A stretch of DNA of 64,000 nucleotides from NCBI GenBank assembly GCA_963756525.1, contig CAVWNR010000009.1:744001-808000 (forward strand). The letters run 5' to 3'. This document shows positions 54,168-62,776 of this stretch, piece after piece. The position numbers were made by a program, and so were the translations under genes. The notes beneath the pieces are model-generated. The model did not search any database, had not been told where the DNA came from, and worked only from the letters and a program-made list of their open reading frames with translations. The stretch comes from CAVWNR01 sp963756525 (lineage in GTDB: Bacteria; Actinomycetota; Actinomycetes; Mycobacteriales; Jatrophihabitantaceae). Positions within the stretch are counted from its first letter, which is position 1. Each line of letters opens with the position of its first letter.

Positions 54168-54212
54168 GCAATCTGTGGACGAAGCCGCGGGCTGTGGACG
54201 GCCGACTTGACA
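54168..54212 (-). promoter_or_regulatory. 45-bp element upstream of the upper pilus half (copy B)
   Basis: Same arrangement as 29292-29336: TGTCAAGTC, 4 variable, GTCCACAG, 9 variable, TCGTCCACAGATTGC on the minus strand. It contains TCGTCCACA (54174-54182) and CCGTCCACA (54193-54201). It also lies in the leader of the divergent HAD hydrolase gene, whose start is 35 bp to the right. Confidence 0.75.
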
Positions 54213-54247
54213 AGCGGCGGTGCATCGCGTCCGTATCCTCGGCAGGC

Positions 54248-55036
54248 ATGAACCCGCCCGCCGCCGCGTTCTTCGACCTGGATAAGACGATCATCGCCAA
54301 GTCCAGCACGTTGGCGTTCGGCCGGTCCTTCTACCAGGGCGGGTTGATCAACCGCCGCGCCGTGCTGCGCAGCGCCTACGCCCAGTTCGTGTTCGCGCTC
54401 GCCGGCGCCGACGAGGACCAGATGGACCGCATGCGCGACTACCTCACCGCGATGTGCACCGGCTGGGACGTCGCCCAGGTGCGCGACATCGTCAACGAGA
54501 CGCTGCACGAGATCATCGACCCGATCGTCTATGACGAGGCGGTCGACCTGATCGGGCAACACATCGCGGCCGGGCGCGCGGTGGTGATCGTCTCGTCGTC
54601 CGGAGAGGAAGTGGTCGCACCGATCGGGGCGATGGTCGGCGCGGACGAGGTCATCGCGACACGAATGGTCGAACGCGACGGCAAGTACACCGGCGAGATC
54701 GAGCGGTACGTCTACGGCCCGGCCAAGGCCGAGGCGATACGTGAGCTCGCCGCCCGACGCGGCTACGACCTGGCACACAGCTACGCCTACTCCGACTCGG
54801 TCACGGACGTGCCGATGCTCGAGGCGGTCGGCCATCCCTATGCGGTGAACCCCGACCGGGCGCTGCGCAGGGTGGTGCTCGAGCGCGGCTGGCCGACACT
54901 CACGTTCAGCAATGCCGTGCCGCTGCGAGAGCGGCTGCGGCCGCCCACCACTGCGACCACGCTCACCCTCGCCGGCGCGGGCGTCGCCGCCGCGGGTCTC
55001 ACCTGGTACGCAGCGCGCCGCCGGCGCAGCGGATGA
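54248..55036 (+). CDS. HAD-IB family phosphatase (SerB-like) with C-terminal membrane anchor
   Basis: 262 residues from ATG 54248. HAD motifs: FFDLDKTIIAKSS (nucleophile Asp), VIVSSSGEE, the KAEAIRELAARRG Lys and YSDSVTDVPMLEAVGHPYAVNPD. The last 30 residues form a hydrophobic helix ending in RRRR, so the enzyme is tail-anchored. Family members act as phosphoserine or lysophospholipid phosphatases; substrate unknown. Divergent from the pilus operon, as in mycobacteria. Confidence 0.9.
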   Translation: MNPPAAAFFDLDKTIIAKSSTLAFGRSFYQGGLINRRAVLRSAYAQFVFALAGADEDQMDRMRDYLTAMCTGWDVAQVRDIVNETLHEIIDPIVYDEAVDLIGQHIAAGRAVVIVSSSGEEVVAPIGAMVGADEVIATRMVERDGKYTGEIERYVYGPAKAEAIRELAARRGYDLAHSYAYSDSVTDVPMLEAVGHPYAVNPDRALRRVVLERGWPTLTFSNAVPLRERLRPPTTATTLTLAGAGVAAAGLTWYAARRRRSG

Positions 55037-55369
55037 GTCTGGCTCACAGCAATCCGATAGCGCTTCCATCGAATTACACGAGGCGCAGACCTTGTGCCAA
55101 CGTCGTTACCGGCGTGCAATAGGCGCACGGAGGAGATTCGACATGGCGGTCCAGCCCCCAGCGATTCTCGTCCGGCACGGTTTACCGGTGTACCCACGCG
55201 GCGAACCCACCACGCAATAGGTGAGTCGACGCGGACCAACGGCTCCGGCCTACGGCCCGCGCCCGACAGGCGACCGAGGCGCACGCTTGGTAGCCCGGTA
55301 AACCGTGCTGGCGGCGTCGACACGCGAGAGCGTTGCGGCGCCGCCTTTCCATGCGCCCGACGCTCGCGC
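55037..55369. other. Gene-poor stretch with a long inverted repeat and a possible 25-codon ORF
   Basis: A 14-bp perfect inverted repeat (GCACGGTTTACCGG at 55175-55188, CCGGTAAACCGTGC at 55295-55308) encloses 106 bp. A strong GGAGGAG (55129-55135) precedes an ATG at 55143 that opens 25 codons to a TAG at 55218-55220; the left arm lies inside this ORF. No known gene or terminator signature is seen. Confidence 0.5.
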
Positions 55370-56101
55370 TCAACCGCGCCCGATCGCTTCGCAGACGGCG
55401 ATCGCCTCGCGCGCGCCGACCACCACCGCTTCGGCACAGTGCCGTAGCCACCGCGCGACGCCGGCCGGACCGCCGGCGCGGTAGGCGTCCAGCGCCGGTG
55501 CGTACTCCGCGGCCAGCTCCCGGTGGCCCACCTCGAGGACCACCAAGGACTTCGGGTCCAGGCCACGCTCGATCAGTGTCAGTCGCGCCGCGGCGCGGGC
55601 TACCACCCCGGACGACGGCGGGAACGCGTCCAGCCCGAGCAGCTCGCCGTGCACGACGGCGGCGACGACAACCGCCGGTGTGCCGGTGGCGGCGAGCACG
55701 TCGACGAGCGTGTCCAACCGGGCCACCGCGCCCGCCGCCGGCCGGCCTAGCGCTGCGTCGTCGGCCAGGTCGACGGCGGCCAGCGCGTGCAGCCTCGCCA
55801 GCGCCTGCCGCGGCGCGCGTGTCCAGGCGCCGGTCAGCGACCCGACGGCCGCCTGAGCCCGCAGCGCGCCCTGCACGACCGGGTCGCCGCTCCCGGCGCG
55901 CACCTCCGACAGCGGCAGCTCGGCGCCGGACAGCCACGCCGACGCCCACGCACCGCGCAGCGCCGATTCGGCCGAGACGTCGGCTGATCGGCGGCGGAGC
56001 ACCCGGTGGACGAGCAGCGCGTCGACCGCCCGGCGCGCCTGCGCGACGGCGTCCGCAACGCCGGGCAGGTCGAGCAGCGAAGCGAGAGGGTCCGGACGCA
56101 C
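55370..56101 (-). CDS. Conserved hypothetical protein
   Basis: 243 residues, mostly helical and Ala-rich, no membrane segment. It begins MRPDPLASLLDLPGVADAVAQARRAVDALLVHRVLRRRSADVSAESALRGAWASAWLSGAELPL and ends WLRHCAEAVVVGAREAIAVCEAIG. The arrangement (proline-containing start, SAESA stretch, long helices) resembles actinobacterial proteins beside the HAD phosphatase gene, but I cannot name a family. It is divergent from the DHDPS-like gene. Confidence 0.75.
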   Translation of the reverse strand: MRPDPLASLLDLPGVADAVAQARRAVDALLVHRVLRRRSADVSAESALRGAWASAWLSGAELPLSEVRAGSGDPVVQGALRAQAAVGSLTGAWTRAPRQALARLHALAAVDLADDAALGRPAAGAVARLDTLVDVLAATGTPAVVVAAVVHGELLGLDAFPPSSGVVARAAARLTLIERGLDPKSLVVLEVGHRELAAEYAPALDAYRAGGPAGVARWLRHCAEAVVVGAREAIAVCEAIGRG

Positions 56102-56131
56102 CGGGCGAGGCTACGCGGGAGGATGGGGCAC

Positions 56132-57010
56132 ATGACCAAACCCTGGCATGGCGTCCTGGTAGCCACCGCACTCCCGTTCCGCGACGACGGGACGGTCGAC
56201 CTTGACCGCTACGTCGAGCATGTCGGGTGGCTCGCCGCCAACGGCTGCGACGGCGCCACGCCCAACGGCTCGCTCGGCGAGTACCAGACGCTGAGCGCCG
56301 ACGAGCGTGCCGCGGTCGTGCGGACCGCCGTCGACGCCGCGCCTGAGGGTTTCGCCGTCATCCCCGGGGTGGCCGCGTACGGCGCCCGCGAGGCGCGCCG
56401 ATGGGCCGAGCAGGCGCAGGAGACCGGCTGCCCGGCGGTCATGCTGCTGCCGCCGAACGCCTACCGCGCCACCGAGGACGAGGTCGTCGCACACTACCGA
56501 GCCGTTGCGGACGTCGGGCTGCCGATCGTGGCCTACAACAACCCGATCGACACCAAGGTCGACCTGGTGCCGGAGCTGTTGGCCCGGCTGCACGGCGACG
56601 AGTTGATCACCGGCGTGAAAGAGTTCTCCGGAGACGTGCGACGGGCCTACCGCATCGCCGAGCTCGCGCCCGACCTCGACCTGATCGCCGGCGCCGACGA
56701 CGTGGTGGTCGAGCTGACCCTGGCGGGTGCGGTGGGATGGATCTCCGGGTTCACCAATTCGCTGCCGGGGCCGTGCGCCGAGCTTTTCCACGCGGCAGCG
56801 GCCGGCAAGCTCGATGACGCGCTGCCCGCGTACCGCATGCTGCACCCGCTCTTGCGCTGGGACTCCCGCCCCGAATTCGTCCAGGCGATCAAGTACTCGA
56901 TGGATCTCGTCGGCCGCTACGGCGGACCGTGCCGCCCACCCCGCGGACCCCTGCGCGCCGAGCACGCCGAAGCGGTGCGAGCGGCCACCGGGCGGGCGAG
57001 CCGCCCCTGA
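56132..57010 (+). CDS. DHDPS/NAL-family TIM-barrel aldolase
   Basis: 292 residues from ATG 56132, with GGGAGG upstream. Class I aldolase marks: ATPNGSLGEYQTLSADER (GxxGE), YNNP with the relay Tyr, and the Schiff-base Lys in ITGVKEFSGD (about 155). The Tyr-Gly-Gly-Pro end differs from true DapA, so it is more likely a catabolic lyase of this superfamily than lysine biosynthesis. No operon partner is intact: the gene ahead is divergent, and the one after is a decaying remnant on the other strand. Confidence 0.85.
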   Translation: MTKPWHGVLVATALPFRDDGTVDLDRYVEHVGWLAANGCDGATPNGSLGEYQTLSADERAAVVRTAVDAAPEGFAVIPGVAAYGAREARRWAEQAQETGCPAVMLLPPNAYRATEDEVVAHYRAVADVGLPIVAYNNPIDTKVDLVPELLARLHGDELITGVKEFSGDVRRAYRIAELAPDLDLIAGADDVVVELTLAGAVGWISGFTNSLPGPCAELFHAAAAGKLDDALPAYRMLHPLLRWDSRPEFVQAIKYSMDLVGRYGGPCRPPRGPLRAEHAEAVRAATGRASRP

Positions 57011-57019
57011 TACGGGTGC

Positions 57020-57735
57020 GCCCGTCAGCAGGTGAGGCGGCCCCGTCCGTCGTTGCCGGACGCCCACACCGCCACCCACCGCCAGCAGGTCACCATGCGC
57101 GCGGACGGCCACCGAGTAGATGCCGGCCGTCGGTCCGGCCACGATCGGCGTGTCGACGACCGACCAGTGCAGCCCGCCGTCGCCCGAGTGATACACCCGC
57201 GCCGCCAGCCCACTGCCGCTGACGATCCACGCGTCGTGTCGGCCGTTGGTGATCAGGCAGGTCCCGCTGGCCGCGAACCCGGCCTCGCCCGGCAGCGCCG
57301 GCGGCATGCCGGCCGGGTTGACCAGCGACCACGTCCGACCGCCGTCATGGGTGGCCTGCAGCCGGAACCGGCCGTTCACCGGGTCGCTGACCGCCAGCCC
57401 GTCACGCGGGTCGAAGAACGCGATGCAGTCGTAGAACGCGTTCGGATCGGTGTTGACGAATGTCTGCTGCCAGGAACGGCCGCCGTCCACGGTGCGGAAG
57501 ATCCGCGAGTCGGTGCCCGTGCCGATGGTCAGCGCGACGGCGTGCCAGGCGTCGAACGCCTCGATGTCGCGGAACTGCAGCGCGGATGCACCGGCCGGGG
57601 ACACGTTCGACCAGCTGCGGCCGCCGTCGGTGGTGCGCAGCACCGTCCCGGACGTGCCGGCGGGCCACGCGACCCGGGAGCTCACCGCCGCGAGGCCACG
57701 AAACTGCTCGTAGTCCTGCCCGCTTGATCTCGGCG
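57020..57735 (-). pseudogene. YCF48/sialidase-like BNR-repeat protein, truncated at both ends
   Basis: A minus-strand stretch of about 215 residues shows repeated beta-propeller motifs (TVLRTTDGGRSWSNV, RIFRTVDGGRSWQQTF, QATHDGGRTWSLV, RVYHSGDGGLHWSVV). Such proteins normally start with a signal peptide and run past 300 residues. Here no signal peptide or good start precedes FRGLAAVSSRVAW. After GDLLAVGGG (near 57068) the sequence changes character and stays open into the antisense of the aldolase gene. It is a remnant. Confidence 0.75.
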
Positions 57736-57819
57736 TGAAGTGGATGATCCCGGTACGCTGGCGCGCGGCGTGCCGGGAAGTCTGGTCGGCGATCCGTCGG
57801 ACCGACGAAAGGGAGCCCC

Positions 57820-59019
57820 TTGTCCCTCGTCCTGGTCTTCGGCGTGACGCTGCTGATCGTCGTGCTGATCTCCGGGTTCGCCGCCCGGACCGTGCTCTCC
57901 ACGGCGTTGCTGTTCCTGCTCGCAGGGGCGCTCACGGGACCCGGCGGTCTCGGTTGGGTCGATGTGTCGCCGCAGTCACGTGTCGTCGGAGTGCTGGCCG
58001 ATCTGGCCCTGTTCAGCGTGCTCTACACCGACGGGATGCGAGCCGCGCTGCCCGAGCTGCGGGCAACCGGACGGACCGCAGGGCGCGCGCTCGGCGTCGG
58101 GATGCCCCTCACCTTCCTCGGGATCGCGTTGTTGACAAAGGCATTGACGCCGTTGGACTGGACGTCGAGCTTCCTCGTCGGCGCGATCCTCTCCCCGACC
58201 GATCCGGTGTTCGCCGCGGCGATCGTCGGGCGCACCGACGTTCCGGCCCGGCTGCGCCGATTGCTCAACGTCGAGTCCGGGCTCAACGACGGCCTGGCTC
58301 TGCCCGTCGTCGTGGTGCTGATCGCGCTCGCGTCGCACAGCGAGACGCACATCTGGACGGTGGTGGGCGAGCTCGCGGCCGGCATCGCGATCGGCATAGC
58401 CATGCCGCTCGCCGTCTATCTGTTGACCCGCCTGCCCGGCACCGGCAGCGAAACCCGGCTCGCCCCGCTCGGCGCATTCAGCGTCGCGGTGATCCTCTAT
58501 GCCACCTGCCACCTCACTCACGCCAACCCGTACCTCGCCGCGTTCGCTGCGGGCTCGACGCTCGCCACCGTCTCGCCGAGCGCGCACGAGGTATTCGAAG
58601 AGTTCGGCGATCTCATCGCCGAACTGCTGAAGCTGGCCGCGCTGCTCGTCTTCGGCGCGCTGATCACGCCGTCCCTGCTGCGCTCGGTGCCCGCGGGCGC
58701 GTGGGCGGTAGCGGTACTCGCGCTCGTCCTGGTCCGGCCGGTGTCGCTGGTGGTGAGCCTCTGGCGGGCCAAGCTCAGCCGCCGCGAGATCGCCGCGGTC
58801 GCCTGGTTCGGGCCGAAGGGGTTCGCGAGCGTCGTCTACGGGCTGCTCGCGCTGCACGCCGGCATACCAGCGTCGGAGCAGGTCTTCGTCCTGGTCGCGG
58901 TCTGCATCGCGCTGTCGATCGCCGTGCACAGCTCGACGGACGTGCCGGTCGCGCGGATGTTCGACCTGCGTGAGGCGCTCAACCCTCCTGATGCGCCGGA
59001 AACGTTCCGGCTGGAATGA
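57820..59019 (+). CDS. Cation:proton antiporter (CPA1 type)
   Basis: 399 residues from TTG 57820, preceded by GAAAGGGAG. About twelve membrane helices; LSPTDPVFAAAIVGR and NVESGLNDGLALPVVVVL carry the acidic residues of CPA1 exchangers (the paired Asp motif SGLNDG). It exchanges protons for Na+ or K+. The next gene begins 42 bp later on the same strand. Confidence 0.9.
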   Translation: MSLVLVFGVTLLIVVLISGFAARTVLSTALLFLLAGALTGPGGLGWVDVSPQSRVVGVLADLALFSVLYTDGMRAALPELRATGRTAGRALGVGMPLTFLGIALLTKALTPLDWTSSFLVGAILSPTDPVFAAAIVGRTDVPARLRRLLNVESGLNDGLALPVVVVLIALASHSETHIWTVVGELAAGIAIGIAMPLAVYLLTRLPGTGSETRLAPLGAFSVAVILYATCHLTHANPYLAAFAAGSTLATVSPSAHEVFEEFGDLIAELLKLAALLVFGALITPSLLRSVPAGAWAVAVLALVLVRPVSLVVSLWRAKLSRREIAAVAWFGPKGFASVVYGLLALHAGIPASEQVFVLVAVCIALSIAVHSSTDVPVARMFDLREALNPPDAPETFRLE

Positions 59020-59060
59020 TGCGACCCGACCCCGGCGACACTGCCAGTGAAGGAGCCACC

Positions 59061-59474
59061 GTGACGGTGTCAGTGGACAAGCCAGCCTCCGCCGAGCCGA
59101 CAATCGGTCAACTCGTGCAGCAGGCGTCCGGGCAGGTGTCGGCGATCCTGCACGGCGAGATCGAGCTCGCCAAGCTGGAGCTTCGCTCGTCGGTCAAGAA
59201 CGCCGGCGCCGGCGTGGGATTCTTCATCGGCGCCGCGGTGCTGGTGGTCTTCTCCTTGACGTTCGGGTTGATCGCGCTGGCCGAGGGGTTGGTGGCGGCG
59301 GGCATCTGGCGCTGGGCGGCCTACCTGATCGTGTTCGGGTTCCTGCTGCTCATCGTCGGCGTGCTGGCGCTGCTGGGAGTCCGCAAGGTGAAGCGGGTCC
59401 GGGCGCCCGAGCGCACGATCGCGGTCGGCAAGGAGACCGTCGAGTTCCTCAAGCACCCGACCCAGGATGCGTGA
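59061..59474 (+). CDS. Phage-holin-like (DUF1469/Pfam PF07332) membrane protein
   Basis: 137 residues from GTG 59061, with GAAGGAG upstream. The amphipathic start EPTIGQLVQQASGQVSAILHGEIELAKLELRSSVKNAGAGVG and two hydrophobic helices (about 50-75 and 82-107) fit the actinobacterial holin superfamily III proteins, found in mycobacteria beside ephE as Rv3669. Not a phage gene in this context. It overlaps the hydrolase gene by 8 bp. Confidence 0.88.
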   Translation: MTVSVDKPASAEPTIGQLVQQASGQVSAILHGEIELAKLELRSSVKNAGAGVGFFIGAAVLVVFSLTFGLIALAEGLVAAGIWRWAAYLIVFGFLLLIVGVLALLGVRKVKRVRAPERTIAVGKETVEFLKHPTQDA

Positions 59475-60399
59475 CCTGCCCGAGCGCCCGGACGATTCGG
59501 TCGTCCTCCTCGACGGGCCGTGGACGCACCGGATGGTGCGGGGCAACGGCATCGCGCTGCACGTCGCTGAGCTGGGCAGCGGTCCGATGGTGCTCCTGCT
59601 GCACGGGTTCCCGCAGTTCTGGTGGACCTGGCGGCAGCAGCTCGTCGACCTGGCCGATGCGGGGTTTCGCGCTGTCGCGCCCGACCTGCGCGGCTACGGC
59701 GCCAGCGACAAGCCGCCTCGCGGGTACGACGCTCCCAACCTCGCTGCCGACATGGCCGCGCTGGTGACCGCACTCGGGGAGCGTCAGGCCGTCGTCGCCG
59801 GCAACGACGTCGGCGGCCTGCTCGCCTGGACGATGGCCGCGCTGCACCCGCAGGTAGTGCGCCGGCTCGCGATCATCGGCGCCGCGCATCCGCTGCGGCT
59901 GCGGCATGCCGTGCTCGCCGACCCGCGCGGGCAGGGGCGTGCCTCGGCGTACGCGTGGCGCGGGTTCCAGCTGCCGCGCCGTCCCGAGTCCCGGCTCACC
60001 CGCGACTCCGGGTACGTGCGCGAGCTCCTCGATGCGTGGACGGGCTTGCGCTGGCGCAGCAGTCCCGACTACGCCGTCGACGTCGAGCGCTACGCGGAGG
60101 CGCTGCGCATCCATCCGGTCGCGCATCTGGCGCTGGAGTCCTTCCGCTGGCTGGTCCGCTCGCAGGCCAGGCCGGACGGGCGGCGCTTCGCCCGCGCGCT
60201 CCAGTCGCCGATCGGCGTGCCGGTGCTGCAGCTGCACGGCAGCGACGACGGCTGCGTCCTGCCGCGCACCGCGCAGGGGTCCGGACGCTATGTCGCCGGG
60301 GCCTACGAGTGGCGCGTCCTCGACGGAGTCGGCCACTTCCCGCAGAACGAGGCGGCCGAGCTGGTCAGCGGGGAGCTAGTCGGCTGGGCGAAACTGTGA
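59467..60399 (+). CDS. ephE: Epoxide hydrolase-like alpha/beta hydrolase
   Basis: 310 residues. LLHGFPQFWWTWRQQL with HGFP oxyanion loop; PDLRGYGASDKP; the nucleophile motif is GNDVGG, Asp in place of Ser, which marks epoxide hydrolases; final GVGHFPQNEAAELV with catalytic His. It hydrates epoxides to diols. The order holin-like gene, ephE, marP equals Rv3669-Rv3671c, which supports the symbol. Confidence 0.87.
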   Translation: MRDLPERPDDSVVLLDGPWTHRMVRGNGIALHVAELGSGPMVLLLHGFPQFWWTWRQQLVDLADAGFRAVAPDLRGYGASDKPPRGYDAPNLAADMAALVTALGERQAVVAGNDVGGLLAWTMAALHPQVVRRLAIIGAAHPLRLRHAVLADPRGQGRASAYAWRGFQLPRRPESRLTRDSGYVRELLDAWTGLRWRSSPDYAVDVERYAEALRIHPVAHLALESFRWLVRSQARPDGRRFARALQSPIGVPVLQLHGSDDGCVLPRTAQGSGRYVAGAYEWRVLDGVGHFPQNEAAELVSGELVGWAKL

Positions 60400-60427
60400 C
60401 GGCGGGCCGCGCCCGGTAGCGCCGCCG

Positions 60428-61606
60428 TCACGTGCAGGCGCTCGTCGCGACCGGGGCGGTGGCGTGCAGTCCGGCGTTGGCATCGGACGCGATCTCGGCC
60501 GCGGTGAGTACGAAACCGGTGTCGCTCGAATCGAGGGCGGTGGCGAACACGATGCCGAGCACGCTGCCGTTCGTGGAGATGAGCGGGCCGCCGGAGTTGC
60601 CGCTGCGGACGAGGGAGCGGACCGAGTAGATCTCGCGGACGACGGTGCCGTCGCCGTAGATGTCGTGTCCGGTGATCGATTCCCGGTCGCGGACGCGTGC
60701 CGGCCGCACGTCGAATCCGCCGTTCTCGGGATAGCCCAGCACGATCGCGTCGCCGTTGGTCCGAGCCGGCGTCGTCGCGAACGGAAGCGCCGGCGAGCGC
60801 AGCCCCGGCACGTTGAGCACGGCGACGTCGCGGCGCGGGTCGAAGAACACGACCGTCGCCCGCAGCGAACCGCCCTGGGTCGCCACGCTCACCGAGTTGG
60901 ACCCGGCCACGACGTGGGCGTTGGTGAGCACGCGGCCGGGAGCGTAGACGAACCCGCTGCCCTCGATGCCACGGTCACACGACGGCGCATCACTGAGGAT
61001 CTTGACCACCGAGGGGCGCGCCTGCGCAACGGCGGGCGAGCGCAGCAATGCCGGGTCGGGCGGCTGCACGTCGACGATCCGCGTCGAGTGCAGGTCGCCG
61101 AGCACGGGCGGGAACCCACTGCGGTCGATGAACCCGCGCAGCGACGAATACACGTTGCGAACCTGCTGCGGCATCGTGTTGTCGACATCGCGTACGATCT
61201 TCGACCGGTCGATCGCGGACACCACCGTCGGGTACGGCGACGAGGCGAGCGGCACGGCGATCATCCACGCGACCAGCAGCACGGAGAGGACGCCGAGCAC
61301 CGCTCCGATGAGGGAGTCGACCGCGCGCGCCGGACGCCAGGTGATGTGCCGGCGCAGATGGCCGCCCAGCCACACCGCGAGCAGTTGGCCGAGCATCGCG
61401 AGCACGAGCACGCATACGATCGCGACCGGAACCTGAGCCTGGCCATCTGACAGCCGCGCGCCGAGCGGCCGGGCCAGCTGCGCGCCGGCCATCGCCCCGC
61501 CGAAGAAGCCGACGAGCGAGAACGCGCCGACAACGGCGCCGTTGCGGAATCCGCCGATGGCGTAGCCGAGCGCGGCGAGGAGGATGATCAAGTCGACAAG
61601 GTTCAC
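60428..61606 (-). CDS. marP: Membrane-anchored periplasmic serine protease
   Basis: 392 residues. Four N-terminal membrane helices of the CvpA-like type (1-120), then a chymotrypsin-fold protease: His in LTNAHVVAG, Asp in RRDVAVLNV, Ser in SGNSGGPLIS. Two Cys (APSCD and the C-terminal ACT) may form the disulfide known in MarP. M. tuberculosis MarP protects against acid stress. Convergent with ephE. Confidence 0.93.
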   Translation of the reverse strand: MNLVDLIILLAALGYAIGGFRNGAVVGAFSLVGFFGGAMAGAQLARPLGARLSDGQAQVPVAIVCVLVLAMLGQLLAVWLGGHLRRHITWRPARAVDSLIGAVLGVLSVLLVAWMIAVPLASSPYPTVVSAIDRSKIVRDVDNTMPQQVRNVYSSLRGFIDRSGFPPVLGDLHSTRIVDVQPPDPALLRSPAVAQARPSVVKILSDAPSCDRGIEGSGFVYAPGRVLTNAHVVAGSNSVSVATQGGSLRATVVFFDPRRDVAVLNVPGLRSPALPFATTPARTNGDAIVLGYPENGGFDVRPARVRDRESITGHDIYGDGTVVREIYSVRSLVRSGNSGGPLISTNGSVLGIVFATALDSSDTGFVLTAAEIASDANAGLHATAPVATSACT

Positions 61607-61612
61607 GGCCGA

Positions 61613-62062
61613 TCAGTCCGGCAGGACGACGAGTGTGCCGGTCATCCCCTGCGCCACGTGCAGTGTGCAGACGAACTGGTACCGCCCGGGACTGGGCGTG
61701 GTGAACGTCGCCGACGTGCTCTGCCCGGCGTTCACCAGCGGCACCTGGTCGGACGGGAACTGCGGCAGTTGCCAGTCGTGCGGCGCGCCACTGCCCTTGT
61801 GCACCAGGGTGATCTTCACCCGGCCCTGGTGCACGGTGATGGTCGACGGGTTGAAGCGGAACGCGTCGCCGACGGTCACCGTCACCTGCTGGACGCCGTT
61901 CACCTCCGAGGCGCTGGCCGAGCCCGTCTGGGGCTGCCGCGCAACGCTGGACTCGTGGTTGGAGCAGGCCGTGACCGCGATGAGACACCCCGCCGCCAGC
62001 GGCAGCGCGCGTCGGATCGTCCGGGGACCCCGTGGACTCGGGACGCGACGTCGCCGGAACAT
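61613..62062 (-). CDS. Cupredoxin-like copper lipoprotein
   Basis: 149 residues from ATG 62062. Arg-rich start, hydrophobic stretch and lipobox AVTAC, so lipid-anchored. The cupredoxin domain shows the type 1 copper ligands: His in GAPHDWQL, then Cys, His and Met in FVCTLHVAQGM. It likely transfers electrons or binds copper outside the cell. It starts downstream of the NUDIX gene on the same strand and ends 6 bp before marP. Confidence 0.88.
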   Translation of the reverse strand: MFRRRRVPSPRGPRTIRRALPLAAGCLIAVTACSNHESSVARQPQTGSASASEVNGVQQVTVTVGDAFRFNPSTITVHQGRVKITLVHKGSGAPHDWQLPQFPSDQVPLVNAGQSTSATFTTPSPGRYQFVCTLHVAQGMTGTLVVLPD

Positions 62063-62085
62063 GCTGGGCACGGTACCTGTCGCGA

Positions 62086-62742
62086 TTAGGGCACGGCTCG
62101 GAACTGGCTGGGGTCCCAGGGCACCGCCCAGCCGCCGAGGCTGAGCAGCCGGTCCAGCAGCCCTGCGGTGAATCCCCACACGAACAACCCGGAAGCGGTG
62201 AAGCCCGGCGCGATGTGCCCGGACGGGTGGTGGACCCGGAACCGGTTCGCCGGGTCGACGAGCTCGCTGACCGGAACCACCGCCACGCGGGCGACCTCGG
62301 CGGTGTCGACCACATCAACCGGGTGCGGGTGTGCCCACCAGGCGAGCACCGGCGTCACGACATAGCCGGAGTGCGGCAGGTAGAGCGACGGCAACGTGGC
62401 GATCAGGCGCACGCTTCGCGGGTCGAGCCCAACCTCCTCGCGCGCCTCGCGCAACGCGGTCGCGGCGGCGTTCTCGTCCTCGTCGTCAGTGGCGCCGCCC
62501 GGGAAGGCGGCCTGGCCGGGGTGCGCGCGCAGGCTGGCCGCCCGTTCGATGAGCAGCACGCCGGGGCCGTCCGGCGTCTCGGCGAACGCGATCAACACCG
62601 CCGACTCGCGGCCGCCGTCCTCGGGCGGCAGGAAGCGGGTGAGGTCCTCGCCGCGGACGGTCGCGACGGCGTCGGCCAGGGGCCGCAGCCAGCCCGGCAG
62701 TCCGACGTCCGGCGTCTCGTCGGCGCGCGGCGGGGCGCTCAT
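62086..62742 (-). CDS. NUDIX hydrolase (CoA pyrophosphatase type)
   Basis: 218 residues. The NUDIX box is intact: GGATDDEDENAAATALREAREEVGLD. The preceding HPGQAAFPGG is the UPF0035 motif of CoA pyrophosphatases (NudL/Rv3672c type). It cleaves CoA or acyl-CoA to 3',5'-ADP and phosphopantetheine. Confidence 0.92.
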   Translation of the reverse strand: MSAPPRADETPDVGLPGWLRPLADAVATVRGEDLTRFLPPEDGGRESAVLIAFAETPDGPGVLLIERAASLRAHPGQAAFPGGATDDEDENAAATALREAREEVGLDPRSVRLIATLPSLYLPHSGYVVTPVLAWWAHPHPVDVVDTAEVARVAVVPVSELVDPANRFRVHHPSGHIAPGFTASGLFVWGFTAGLLDRLLSLGGWAVPWDPSQFRAVP

Positions 62743-62776
62743 CTCCGACTCGGCCCCGCGGCGGGAACTCGCTCGC

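Noticed and set aside
55175..55308. Terminal inverted repeats of an insertion sequence
   Set aside because: Only 134 bp in total, no transposase remnant and no target duplication visible.
56132..57010. Lysine-pathway dapA
   Set aside because: Isolated from other lysine genes and the end of the protein differs from DapA; a general DHDPS/NAL-family lyase is safer.
59061..59474. A prophage holin
   Set aside because: The gene lies in the conserved antiporter-holin-like-ephE-marP order found in mycobacteria and no phage genes are near.
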